From the NCBI GenBank assembly GCA_030674185.1, contig JAPXFY010000013.1, positions 51,097,567-51,161,566 on the forward strand: 64,000 nt of DNA. The letters are read 5' to 3'. Positions within the stretch are counted from its first letter, which is position 1; every line of letters begins with the position of its first letter. Shown piece by piece: positions 48,701 to 53,378 of this stretch. Below the pieces are notes generated by a model. The model searched no databases and had not been told where the DNA came from. It saw only the letters and a list, made by a program, of their open reading frames with translations. The stretch comes from Monoplex corrugatus. Taxonomy: Eukaryota; Mollusca; Gastropoda; Littorinimorpha; Ranellidae. The position numbers and the translations under genes were made by a program.

Positions 48701-51635
48701 AGTTGCTAACAGTAGTCTAAAAGGGTAACCAAGTAAGTTAGATAAAGAACACAAAGCCGCCTTACAGTCACATCACAGAGTACACATTCCTAAAGTCTTT
48801 GGTCACATACACTTCACTGAACCACTTGCTCACGGTTGCAGCACATCACCATTCCAAAGTCAAATATCAAAGGAACAAAAAAAACTGTCTCAGCATCACC
48901 TCCACCAATGGTCTGAATAAGCATTGCAAGTTATCACAGCAGAAGTTGAAAGTCACAGGAAATGAAACACGCTCATAAAAGCACATTATAAACATGTAAA
49001 CACACTAACACTCCACCACTGCTAACAGAGAACAAAGAGGGGTACCGTGCCTACGGCGCGCGAAGCCTAATCGCCTGCAGGGGAGGGGGGAGGAATGTCT
49101 GGCACTGGGAGAGATAACACCTGGTGGTGGGCTAGCATCTAAAGAGCACTCTTTATCGCCTGGCTGTACAGCAGTGTCTGGTTTGTGCCTTCCTCTGAAG
49201 ACTTCAAAGTTGCTGGTGTAGCCATTCTTGCTGTCTGAAAGGCACCACAGCTTGATGCCAAAGCGAGCATGGCGCTTGTTTGGCATGTACATGCGCAGAT
49301 GTGGAGTTTTCCCCTTGAAGCCAACCATGCTTTCGTCAATCGAAATGTTGACATCAGGGTTGTAGTGGTGATGAAAGGCCCACTGCAATGTATCAATGAG
49401 AGGCTGGACCTTGTAGAGCTGGTAATTTGGGTCCTGCCTATCTGGCATGGCTGCAATATCTGCAAAATGCAGGAATTTCAACATAAATTGAAAGCGGTCC
49501 CGCGAGAAATGCTCCAGGAAAAAGGGTGTACTCATGCAAGGTTTGAGGAGTCCCAGTAAGAACTTAGGTTTGACTTTTTGATCAGTCCCATGTTGAAAAC
49601 TATTCCCAGAAAAGCCCTAAATTCCTCTACTGTTGTCCTCCCTTGCTTGATCCAGAGGTGCACCCTTGATCTGGGTTTTTCTTGCAGGTACTGCTGGTGT
49701 GAAGCCACCCACTGGTCAGCATAACGGTTGGTTTCTGTTACAATTGTATCAAGAAACCTATCAGGAAAAAATAAGTTCAGATACTCAGTGGGACTGGAAT
49801 CAGGAGCAGGGGCATGTTTTGGGCCATGGTGAGCAGTAAAAGTCACAGGATCAGGGCCAGGATCATCCCCTGTGATGGGCGTCCACACACCTCCAACAGC
49901 AGGCACGCCCCCTCCAGTGGCTCCAGTCTCACCTTCACTGTCAGTGTCCCTTCGTCAGTCTCCCACTCTGTAACAATAAAAACAAAACCTAAACTGAATA
50001 AATTTTATCTAAATAAAGTCTTAGAATAAACAATAATCAAGCAACAGTGTATCAGCTATCGTTACTGTGTACAATGAACAGTAAAACTTGAGGGGTGACA
50101 CGAACACCCATTGTAAACAGCCACTCAGTTTTCCATAGCAGATGACATAGCACAATGACACAGCAGAATACTACAACAGTACACTGAACTACTTTCTCAT
50201 TAGCGAAGCTGAATAAAGTTTCCACCTACCTTCCAAAGGTTCCTCACTGTCAGTGTCGGTAACATACTCTTCACTTGTCTCACCGTCATGCCCACCAACA
50301 AACTCTTCAGGATCGCTTTCAATATCACTCATTTTTACAAAAAAATTCTGCGCCAAACTGCGTACTTTGAATTGACAGCGTCAGCCGAACACACAGGAAG
50401 TGGTGGGCAATGGAAACGAGGCTATTCGGAAGGTTTCTGAATATTACCGAGCAAGGTTTTGTTGGTACGGTCAACCGGCCCCTCGAGGGGCCCATTGCGC
50501 TTTACGGGTTAATGTCTCCTTCTCCATTTAAATAACTATAACTGGGACACTATTAACATTAGAGATTTGATCTCAACACCATTGGAAGGAGCATTTCTTG
50601 TATTTTTCAGTGCTTTGAATATCTTTATACCATGACAAAGCGCCTTTGTGCCCCCTTTTGTAAGAACAGGTTACATATTCTTGAAATCTACAATCATTCA
50701 AAATGAAGTTTGTTTGCTTGTTTGTTTGTTTATATGTTGTTTGTTGTTGTCTGTAATTGACACAGGCCAGTATAGTATAGCAGTAGTAAGTTAAAGTCAG
50801 TAGTCACATTATAGCCAAGACTCAGACTCAAACAAAATCTGGTTTAAGATGTATCCATCATGCTTAAGCAGTTCCATACAGGCTCCAGAATCCTACACGC
50901 TAGCAAGGTCTTGAAATGGAAGTTGGCAGGCAGGGAGTTGAGTTTTGATTGAAAGACAAAGCTGACAACAGCAAAAATGATTGGGGCATTAACAAGAGCA
51001 GCAGACAAGCCAGTTTTGATGTTAGGGGATGAAATTGAACTCAGGATTTTCAAAATGTTGGTGATCGTTTTCAGGTAGTGCACAAGTGATATCTTTATCA
51101 AAATGTTGGTAATCTTTTTCAGATTGTGCACAAGTAATATTTTGGTGATTGTTTTCAGGTAGTGCATAAGGAGATAGCCCAGCTGAAGAGCAGAATGAAA
51201 GACGCTATACAGTCAGAGAAAGCCATGTATAAAAAGATGTTTGGGTTTATGGCATCTGATTCAGCAGCAGCAAAGAATTCAGGGGCTTCATCTAATGCCA
51301 GCAGTAGTGTAAGTGTGTGTTGTGCACATTTTTTCTTCTTATTATGAACTTGTGTTCTGTAGGCAACATCTTTTGTTGTTGTCTTTGTTTAAAATGGACT
51401 TGTTCTTTTGCATTGGCATATACACACAATCGTGCATGCATGCACACATGCGCGTGCACACACACACAGGCAAACACACACACACACACACACATGTACA
51501 CACACACACACACACATTTTCATTATCTCTCGCATGCACTCTGTCTCTCTCTCCTCTCTCTCTGTCTCTCTCTCTCTCTCTCTCTCACTCTCTGTCTCTC
51601 TCACCCTCTCACTCTTCTCTCACTCTCTCTCTCTC

Positions 51636-51675
<40 letters not shown>

Positions 51676-52018
51676 CACACACACACACATATATACACAT
51701 ACAGACACGTTCATGATTGTCAGAACCATTTATTTTTAAGTTGACCTAAAAATCGTACTGATATACCTAGAATCAGTATAACTCAACATGGAAATGATTA
51801 ACACACACACACAAACACACATTCAAAATTTCAACAATAGAAACTAACATGTCACAGGTTGTAGTCAGACAGCTCTCGTTTTCCAGAATAATCTTACTGT
51901 GCATGTGCATTAGAGGTAAATTCATAATGAAGTGAAGCATTGTATATTGATAGAAGAAATGATGATGCCAGTTATAGTAGTTGTAATAATAATAATGATG
52001 AGATATAAGTGCTCATAA

Positions 52019-52064
<46 letters not shown>

Positions 52065-52143
52065 ACACACACACAACCACACACACACACACTACACACA
52101 CTACACACACACACCAACACACACACTCACACACACTCACACA

Positions 52144-52212
<69 letters not shown>

Positions 52213-52919
52213 CACATGCAAATACACACACATGCACACACACACGCTCACACATTTGTTTTTCAAGTTGATAAACAGTAGTACTGATAAGCAAATTGAT
52301 TAATTATTTGAAAAATCTTACAATACACTAAGTGCTGATAAGCAGATTAATTAACTAATTTGAAAAATGTTCCAGTAAAGTAAGTATTGATAACAGAACT
52401 GATTAATTAGAAAAGTTTCCAAGTCTTTTTGATCAGTGTTAGTACAAGCACAGCCAGCTTCCATCCATTGTTCTTATCTGGGATGAAAATGCTAGGCAGC
52501 TTTAGTGATAGATTTTGAGATGACAGTTTTCTTTGAAGCGTCTGAAAATGGATTTGAGTAAAATTAGGCATACTCACATGTATGCGCGCACACATGCACA
52601 AGCATGCATGCACACACATACTTTTTTTAAATAATACTGTTGTCCACAAAAGTCAAGACAGAGAGGTCTGGAGGGAGATGGTGGTGTCTAGGTGTGCAGC
52701 GGCCAACACCTGTTGAATGGTGTAAACAATGAACATTGTTTTATTGTGTTGTGAACACTGCCCTGTTAAGTTGTGCAAACAATGGACACTTGTTGAATAA
52801 TGCAAATATTGAATATTTTCTCTTGACTTGTGCAGACAATGAAGTGGGCTCTGGTTGTTGGAGGCCTGTTCGCCACAGGCTTGTCCATAGGTGCTGCTTA
52901 CTACCGTGCCACACACTGA
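30320..52919 (+). CDS. FKBP8: FKBP8 (FKBP38), whole gene span
   Basis: A membrane-anchored, non-canonical FK506-binding immunophilin. In vertebrates it sits on mitochondria/ER, binds calmodulin, Hsp90 and Bcl-2 and takes part in mitophagy. Ten coding exons (30320-30718, 31606-31747, 33629-33716, 34582-34692, 39282-39356, 40921-41038, 41929-42018, 42793-42870, 51159-51308, 52836-52919) give 444 residues; every donor/acceptor is GT/AG and all phases join. Order: acidic, Ala-rich N terminus with EDEWLDLL (about 120-127; human EEWLDIL), FKBP domain (about 134-240), TPR helices (about 247-380), a basic linker and a C-terminal tail anchor (about 421-440), as in human FKBP8 (412-413 aa). Intron 4 holds a 2-kb minisatellite and intron 8 a nested transposon, so the gene spans over 22 kb. 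The start ATG directly follows a splice acceptor, so the 5' UTR lies upstream. Confidence 0.93.
30990..31463 (+). repeat. dispersed repeat family A, copy 6
   Basis: Lies in FKBP8 intron 1 in the sense orientation, from TAGAAATTTCCTCTTTTCTG to GGCTGGGCTTTAAACAACAA; the extreme 5' part is diverged. Confidence 0.75.
31606..31747 (+). CDS. FKBP8: FKBP8 coding exon 2
   Basis: Residues 134-181, first half of the FKBP domain (GSLVTVSMKGWLMDGTLVMD ... FILGDGDIIT). Acceptor CACAAG, donor ACTG|GTAGGT, ending in phase 1. The segment matches human V.V.......GT.V.....F.LGD.DVI.ALDL. Confidence 0.9.
31874..32112. repeat. three imperfect ~70-bp tandem units
   Basis: GAGGAAATA(A/G)(A/T)TGTTTCTAACACAAGCA followed by TTTCTGATTGCAAATCTTTG and CAGGTTA recurs three times (about 31,900, 31,973 and 32,056). 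Intronic; it gives an artificial repetitive ORF. Confidence 0.75.
32438..32826 (+). mobile_element. tRNA-derived SINE (family B)
   Basis: The A box TGGTGTAGTGGTT (32,449-32,461) and B box GGGTTCAAATCCC (32,492-32,504) are spaced as in a pol III promoter, giving a tRNA-like head. A unique body with TCTCGGGCCTGGTTGACGCC follows, then a 3' tail rich in ATC/CATCAT repeats. The tail recurs at 37,745-37,912. It is not a functional tRNA, since no acceptor stem pairs. It sits in FKBP8 intron 2. Confidence 0.75.
33629..33716 (+). CDS. FKBP8: FKBP8 coding exon 3
   Basis: Residues 181-210, FKBP domain (ALDLCVALMNTGEVADVYTD...FAFGKVGR), matching human ALDLSVPLMDVGE. Acceptor TTTCTTCAG, donor GGAAG|GTATGT, ending in phase 2. 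Confidence 0.9.
33998..34144. mobile_element. intact double-foldback TTAA MITE
   Basis: TTAA flanks both ends. The outer TIR TTAACCTTTGACTCCCGCA... pairs with ...GCGGGAGTCAAAGGGTTAA over about 40 bp, including CACCAGCTGCAAAAA. Inside it a second, related inverted pair (34,040-34,101: TGAACCCTTTGATTCCCTCA with GAGGGAGTCAAAGGGTTAA) forms a smaller copy, as if one MITE inserted into another. Lies in FKBP8 intron 3. Confidence 0.85.
34145..34400 (+). pseudogene. LINE pol 3' end fragment
   Basis: A plus-strand frame reads LEHQVTTGKLEGKRTPGRPR followed by EKMLDRLAGD, the C-terminal end of a non-LTR polymerase (G...G.R..GR.R..WLD.L), then decays and ends in (GAT)n. It adjoins the MITE at 34,144. 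Confidence 0.6.
34582..34692 (+). CDS. FKBP8: FKBP8 coding exon 4
   Basis: Residues 210-247, end of the FKBP domain and linker to TPR1 (PDIHPFANLNLQLNLMEVRS ... MTAEERLDFG). Acceptor TTTTCCAG, donor TTTGG|GTAAAA, ending in phase 2. Confidence 0.9.
34900..35415 (+). repeat. dispersed repeat family A, copy 7
   Basis: Near-complete sense copy in FKBP8 intron 4, from GGGAATGCTGGGGACTCTTT to GGCTGGGCTTTAAACAACAA. Its 3' AACAATAACAGTAACAATAAC run leads directly into the minisatellite. Confidence 0.8.
35425..37470. repeat. ~2-kb G-rich minisatellite, 26/28-bp units
   Basis: About 70 tandem units of the type GGGTTRTGTTTTGTATGTGT followed by GGGTAGGT (28 bp), with 26-bp variants lacking two bases. 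Variants form blocks (GGGAAGGT, GGATAGGT, GGGTAGGT). Each unit has two GGG runs and one GG on the plus strand and often contains GGGTTA, so G-quadruplex formation is plausible. The minus-strand ORFs here (THLPTHTKHNP-like) are repeat artefacts. It lies in FKBP8 intron 4. Confidence 0.97.
37476..37740 (-). pseudogene. LINE reverse transcriptase fragment
   Basis: The minus strand encodes TLRTLIERSIELNKHLYLCF then TDYTKFFEQ, which aligns with RT motif A (..CF.DY.KAFD..), with the first Asp kept. After a frameshift RQGCVLSPDLFSLYIEN, RT motif B, follows at 37,477-37,530. The copy is cut off where the minisatellite begins. Confidence 0.75.
37745..37912 (+). mobile_element. SINE family B 3' tail copy
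   Basis: Shares TAGATGGA.TTCCATAG..TCATGAT and the ATC-rich end with the SINE at 32,438-32,826, but lacks its tRNA-like head. It directly adjoins the minus-strand RT fragment. Confidence 0.55.
37913..38660. other. intronic, no feature seen
   Basis: Part of FKBP8 intron 4. No coding signal; an A-rich run lies at about 38,388-38,420. Confidence 0.4.
38670..39205 (+). repeat. dispersed repeat family A, copy 8
   Basis: Sense copy in FKBP8 intron 4, from the CCCCAACTTCTGGAAATTCT block to GGTTTGGCTTTAAACAATAA, ending about 75 bases before the exon at 39,282. More diverged than copy 7. Confidence 0.75.
39282..39356 (+). CDS. FKBP8: FKBP8 coding exon 5
   Basis: Residues 247-272, first TPR helix (EKKRERGNQLFARGDYSVCI; human NRKRECGNAHYQRADFVLA). 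Acceptor GCTGGCACAG, donor TTCAAA|GTAAGT, ending in phase 2. Confidence 0.9.
40921..41038 (+). CDS. FKBP8: FKBP8 coding exon 6
   Basis: Residues 272-311, TPR1/TPR2 (AIKILEAGREG ... LHCYNNMALSQLK; human LKVKCLNNLAASQLK). Acceptor CCATTTACAG, donor TTGAAG|GTAAGT, ending in phase 0. Confidence 0.9.
41039..41928. other. intron 6, CA/TG-rich low complexity
   Basis: Interrupted (CA)/(TG)-rich sequence with reiterated GCATGTACACATTC motifs (about 41,090-41,650), giving several overlapping artificial ORFs on both strands. Confidence 0.6.
41929..42018 (+). CDS. FKBP8: FKBP8 coding exon 7
   Basis: Residues 312-341, TPR2 (LKAYDAAIRSCEEVFKIQPK then NAKALYRQGK; human ALRSC...P.N.KAL.RKGK). Acceptor TTTTCCCAG, donor GGCAAG|GTGAGG, in phase. 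Confidence 0.92.
42638..42732. repeat. long (CA)n microsatellite next to a splice site
   Basis: About 90 bases of CA repeat with GC variants at its left, ending about 60 bases before FKBP8 coding exon 8. Confidence 0.97.
42793..42870 (+). CDS. FKBP8: FKBP8 coding exon 8
   Basis: Residues 342-367, TPR3 (AYSGKGDLKKAIHLMQKSLE then TDPEAK; human LAQQGEYSEAI). Acceptor GATTTCAG, donor GCAAAG|GTGGTG, in phase. The following 8.3-kb intron carries the nested transposons. Confidence 0.92.
42980..43535 (+). repeat. dispersed repeat family A, copy 9
   Basis: Sense copy in FKBP8 intron 8, from the GGGGACTCTCAGTATAAATA block to GGTTATGGCCTTGATATGGC and a diverged GGGTTTCAAACAATATTGA end. Confidence 0.75.
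44075..45013 (-). pseudogene. piggyBac transposase, C-terminal part
   Basis: The C-terminal half of a DDE_Tnp_1_7 (PGBD) transposase. It has HLGLDNYFSSPVLFQDL, the second catalytic Asp (D20 of the 302-codon frame), LYNKSMGGVGMSDSK at about 114-128, where the family has GGVD.SD so the third catalytic Asp is replaced by Gly123, and a C-terminal Cys/His zinc module (CPACNIGLCATCFVDYHK). The coding frame continues upstream to the GATGCT repeat at 45,019-45,014 (..DAGAEQGVTYAIVM), where it meets the inserted element; the N-terminal part resumes beyond 49,134. Non-functional. Confidence 0.85.
45014..45019. repeat. target-site duplication, left copy
   Basis: AGCATC (GATGCT on the minus strand) is repeated at 49,134-49,139. 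Together they bracket the inserted element; one copy plus the flanking piggyBac sequence restores a continuous reading frame (SLDA-GAEQG). A 5-bp core ATGCT is an equally possible reading. Confidence 0.75.
45020..45896. other. 3' noncoding part of the nested transposon
   Basis: No coding frame. It includes a GC-rich patch near the left end and AT-rich DNA before the transposase stop codon. Confidence 0.5.
45897..48494 (-). CDS. RAG1-like DDE-type transposase (N-RAG-TP-like)
   Basis: An uninterrupted 865-codon frame. Visible blocks: residues 6-16 DVHSTTLCRPC, resembling the second half of the RAG1 N-terminal zinc region (..IHP..FC..C); a basic linker (70-90, 200-300); then a core with GGDHGGGSFKF (D391), SEPNSKRNT (407-415), VFFFGDYDYLL (D451/D453), HPCLWC (C480, C483), a predicted coiled coil (about 600-658) and QAYHGRSFVGNHCHKYL (684-700). 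The end is KQHMLECH (H789, H794) and GLLGEQGGEETHAF (E811/E815/E816). The C..C and H....H pairs have the spacing of the RAG1 core zinc site, and the last Glu falls about 17-22 residues after the second His, as in RAG1. This supports a D-D-E nuclease that cuts and joins transposon ends. The true start is probably 48,650, behind an in-frame TAA. Exact superfamily uncertain. Confidence 0.75.
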   Translation of the reverse strand: MQDKCDVHSTTLCRPCYTRLKSLKKEVESPSATTLQNAKIDIEGASHLWTDFNSSILQSECSVCSHFASQFTAGRPVRKKRGRPKQESAPESISEGPVFLPPVTSTPEKRPRMIDTHASPIRQEMYTPEKTVINEGPSQTSMRQQVTDAATSPIAQKQSLRSIQDMTLPLTAEETEYHTQITKMIMNKSQDKSTVACKTKGQPLVLKKIVMPRKRSLEASSPLRKKRARTVEKFRHDVSGKTQEDSVKQHSSELKKSSTKQREEVLHQAGIKRPTISSKHGSALRTTLGLSWCRQRAQRRFLKGIGVVMESERAERQFQRETVCGDIVVEHKLVDNDTGSERIEVPVGYVGHTDLTQFVSSLLDQYEEEHLLSWHDDTIPRNEVWIKIGGDHGGGSFKFMLQVANVSEPNSKRNTCLISVVNCKDSQVNLKTILYPYKQQIANLEKMVWKGKQVRVFFFGDYDYLLKIYGISGAQSVHPCLWCKTSKKQMQNAHIQQTNIPKRTLQNIKHDHRQFCHHGADKKTAKAYNNVIHKPLFNVSLSQIAPPYLHILLGIVKKHHDLLEQECHMLDTHIARALAEEINTGHENITVFEQHVNTLQDIEKDEKEKMSYETRLSEIQQLERENEQMKHTLQEEKKQVQDCIDELYDRIEEKNEALTDLPFREGPVTSNLDSELKANKITVQAYHGRSFVGNHCHKYLQPQVTKNICQSIVRKTFQVTDSLTLHQRAHDIAEKFEQLNSHFSAVHKHISHTRPMTEEDIQTVEENISQYMHFYRIKFPHINITPKQHMLECHCVQFLKDWKFGLGLLGEQGGEETHAFVNGLKARVRGIRAEDQQIRVLMQEQLTTVSPRLRCVLPVASKPRK
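48495..48650 (-). pseudogene. N-terminal zinc segment of the RAG1-like gene, with stop
   Basis: ATGATGGAGG at 48,650 opens a frame with SLCRVCGGR (24 codons), the first CxxC of a RAG1-type N-terminal zinc region, then an in-frame TAA at 48,578-48,576 beside an 8-base A run. The same frame continues into the 865-codon ORF with the DVHSTTLCRPC second half. The stop separates the two zinc half-sites. It may be an inactivating mutation, a sequencing error at the homopolymer, or a short unrecognised intron. Confidence 0.55.
48651..49133. other. 5' noncoding part of the nested transposon
   Basis: No coding frame of its own. Minus-strand translation from the piggyBac gene runs through it as an artificial 45-residue extension ending at 49,005. 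A GC-rich patch (CGGCGCGCGAAGCC) lies near the right end. Confidence 0.5.
49134..49139. repeat. target-site duplication, right copy
   Basis: Second AGCATC copy flanking the nested transposon; see the copy at 45,014-45,019. Confidence 0.75.
49134..49967 (-). pseudogene. piggyBac transposase, middle/N-terminal part
   Basis: Two overlapping minus-strand frames. 49,532-49,906 encodes LNLFFPDRFLDTIVTETNRY and TVEEFRAFLGIVFNMGLIKK, the PGBD N-terminal domain. 49,140-49,535 encodes STPFFLEHFSRDRFQFMLKF and ISIDESMVGFKGK with the first catalytic Asp, then KLWCLSDSKNGYTSNFEVF, and stops at the insertion. A one-base frameshift near 49,533 (after YWDSSNLA) separates the two. An acceptor (TGTTACAG) at 49,968-49,970 would join the first exon, but an in-frame TGA lies at 49,957-49,955. 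Confidence 0.8.
50230..50332 (-). pseudogene. piggyBac transposase, first exon
   Basis: ATG at 50,332 opens a short acidic segment (MSDIESDPEEFVGG...TDTDSEEP) typical of PGBD N termini, ending at donor GAAG|GTAGGT. The phase does not join cleanly to the downstream frame, in keeping with decay. It lies about 165 bp inside the right TIR, where the first exon of a piggyBac gene is expected. Confidence 0.6.
50477..50492. repeat. 16-bp perfect palindrome in the piggyBac right end
   Basis: GGCCCCTCGAGGGGCC, immediately inside the right TIR of piggyBac 1. The left end has no counterpart. Confidence 0.9.
51040..51158 (+). repeat. reiterated splice acceptor before FKBP8 exon 9
   Basis: The block (A)TTTTCAGGTAGTGCAYAAG that forms the real exon 9 acceptor (AG at 51,157-51,158) is preceded by two imperfect copies: AG at 51,073-51,074 followed by GTAGTGCACAAGTGA, and AG at 51,121-51,122 followed by ATTGTGCACAAGTAA. 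Both run into a stop at once (TGA, TAA), so only the last copy is usable. Confidence 0.8.
51159..51308 (+). CDS. FKBP8: FKBP8 coding exon 9
   Basis: Residues 368-417: the last TPR-associated helix (VVHKEIAQLKSRMKDAIQSE then KAMYKKMFGFM; human KKHAAQRSTETALYRKMLG) and a Ser/Ala-rich linker to the membrane anchor. Donor AGTAGT|GTAAGT, in phase. Confidence 0.9.
51421..51690. repeat. (CA)n then (CT)n compound microsatellite
   Basis: CA-rich 51,421-51,515, CT-rich 51,538-51,671, then a short CA/TA tail. Several long ORFs on both strands here are simple-repeat artefacts. Confidence 0.97.
52021..52240. repeat. (CA)n microsatellite
   Basis: About 200 bases of CA repeat with scattered interruptions, in FKBP8 intron 9. 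Confidence 0.97.
52700..52835 (+). repeat. reiterated acceptor-like motif before FKBP8 exon 10
   Basis: The real junction TTGTGCAG|ACAATGAAG is preceded by GGTGTAAACAATGAAC (about 52,720), TTGTGCAAACAATGGAC (about 52,773) and AATGCAAATATTGAATA (about 52,800). Only the last has an AG acceptor, so the copies look like decayed duplicates. Confidence 0.55.
52836..52919 (+). CDS. FKBP8: FKBP8 coding exon 10
   Basis: Residues 418-444 and the TGA stop. TMKWALVVGGLFATGLSIGA then AYYRATH is a single hydrophobic helix with a flanking Lys and a short basic tail, a C-terminal tail anchor as in vertebrate FKBP8. Acceptor TTGTGCAG. Confidence 0.92.
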   Translation, partial: TMKWALVVGGLFATGLSIGAAYYRATH

Positions 52920-53372
52920 TTGGTCGCAGCGTTGTCTGTAGTGTGGTCGTCACATACTGTTATGTCACACATGGAAACATGCTCTGGTTGGATGCTGGCT
53001 GCGTGAACTGGCTTTCAGGAGAGGAGAGGAATCATGTGAAGTATGTGTTCTGAATGGTATGTGCAAGCTTTGGGAAGTAAAAGGTTTTTGATTCATATGT
53101 GACCTGTTCTCACCAGAACACCATAAAGTTATATTCTGTACATTTTTAATTTAACCTATATATGCAGGAAAGTACAGACTGTACAGTTTATGATAATACC
53201 AGTTTTATTTATCTTCTGTAAAAATTGATGGGGATGAGGCGTTTTCAAGTCTGTAAATGTAGTAGCATCGCTTCATTTCTGAGAAAAGCGTCAAAGATTT
53301 TGATCATGCGACGGATTAAAGACCTTAGTAACAAGTCTAAATCTCATCAAAACTTTCAAAAACTTTGTATTC

Positions 53373-53378
53373 AATAAA
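53373..53378 (+). terminator. FKBP8: candidate FKBP8 poly(A) signal
   Basis: AATAAA 450 bases after the stop. Another AATAAA at 54,403-54,408 is followed by TGTTCTGTTGG, a plausible GU-rich element, so a longer 3' UTR is equally possible. Confidence 0.4.

Larger units (their letters stand above)
45020..49133 (-). mobile_element. N-RAG-TP-like transposon inserted in piggyBac 1
   Basis: A 4,114-bp insert flanked by GATGCT direct repeats within the piggyBac transposase gene. It carries one large minus-strand gene for a RAG1-related DDE-type protein. The termini are ATCTGCACAACCTCACACAC (left) and AGCCCACCACCAGGTGTTAT (right, inverted); they share only a loose CACMACC block, so no convincing terminal inverted repeat is visible. 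A CACTGTG heptamer, identical to a V(D)J RSS heptamer, lies 17 bases inside the left end (45,037-45,043). The protein layout recalls the N-RAG-TP element reported from Aplysia; that link is from memory and needs a database check. Confidence 0.75.
43760..50512 (-). mobile_element. piggyBac element 1 (split by a nested element)
   Basis: The left end is TTAACTCTTAAAGCGC (43,760-43,775); the right end, inverted, is TTAACCCGTAAAGCGC (50,497-50,512). 14 of 16 positions agree and each begins with the piggyBac target TTAA. The transposase gene fills the space between them on the minus strand but is interrupted at 45,020-49,133. Without the insert and one 6-bp repeat the element is about 2.6 kb, a normal piggyBac size. 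It lies antisense in FKBP8 intron 8. A 16-bp perfect palindrome GGCCCCTCGAGGGGCC (50,477-50,492) lies just inside the right end only. Confidence 0.85.

Noticed and set aside
49005..49133. C-terminal 45 residues of the 176-codon piggyBac frame
   Set aside because: They lie in the inserted transposon, past the GATGCT repeat, and are read-through, not transposase.
45020..49133. CACTA (En/Spm) or hAT identity of the nested element
   Set aside because: Ends do not read CACTA...TAGTG, the duplication is not 3 or 8 bp, and the protein motifs fit a RAG1-like core better.
51313..51744. Long overlapping ORFs rich in His-Thr or Ser-Leu
   Set aside because: Frames through (CA)n and (CT)n microsatellites; the same holds for 10,623-11,054, 42,639-42,740 and 52,009-52,281.
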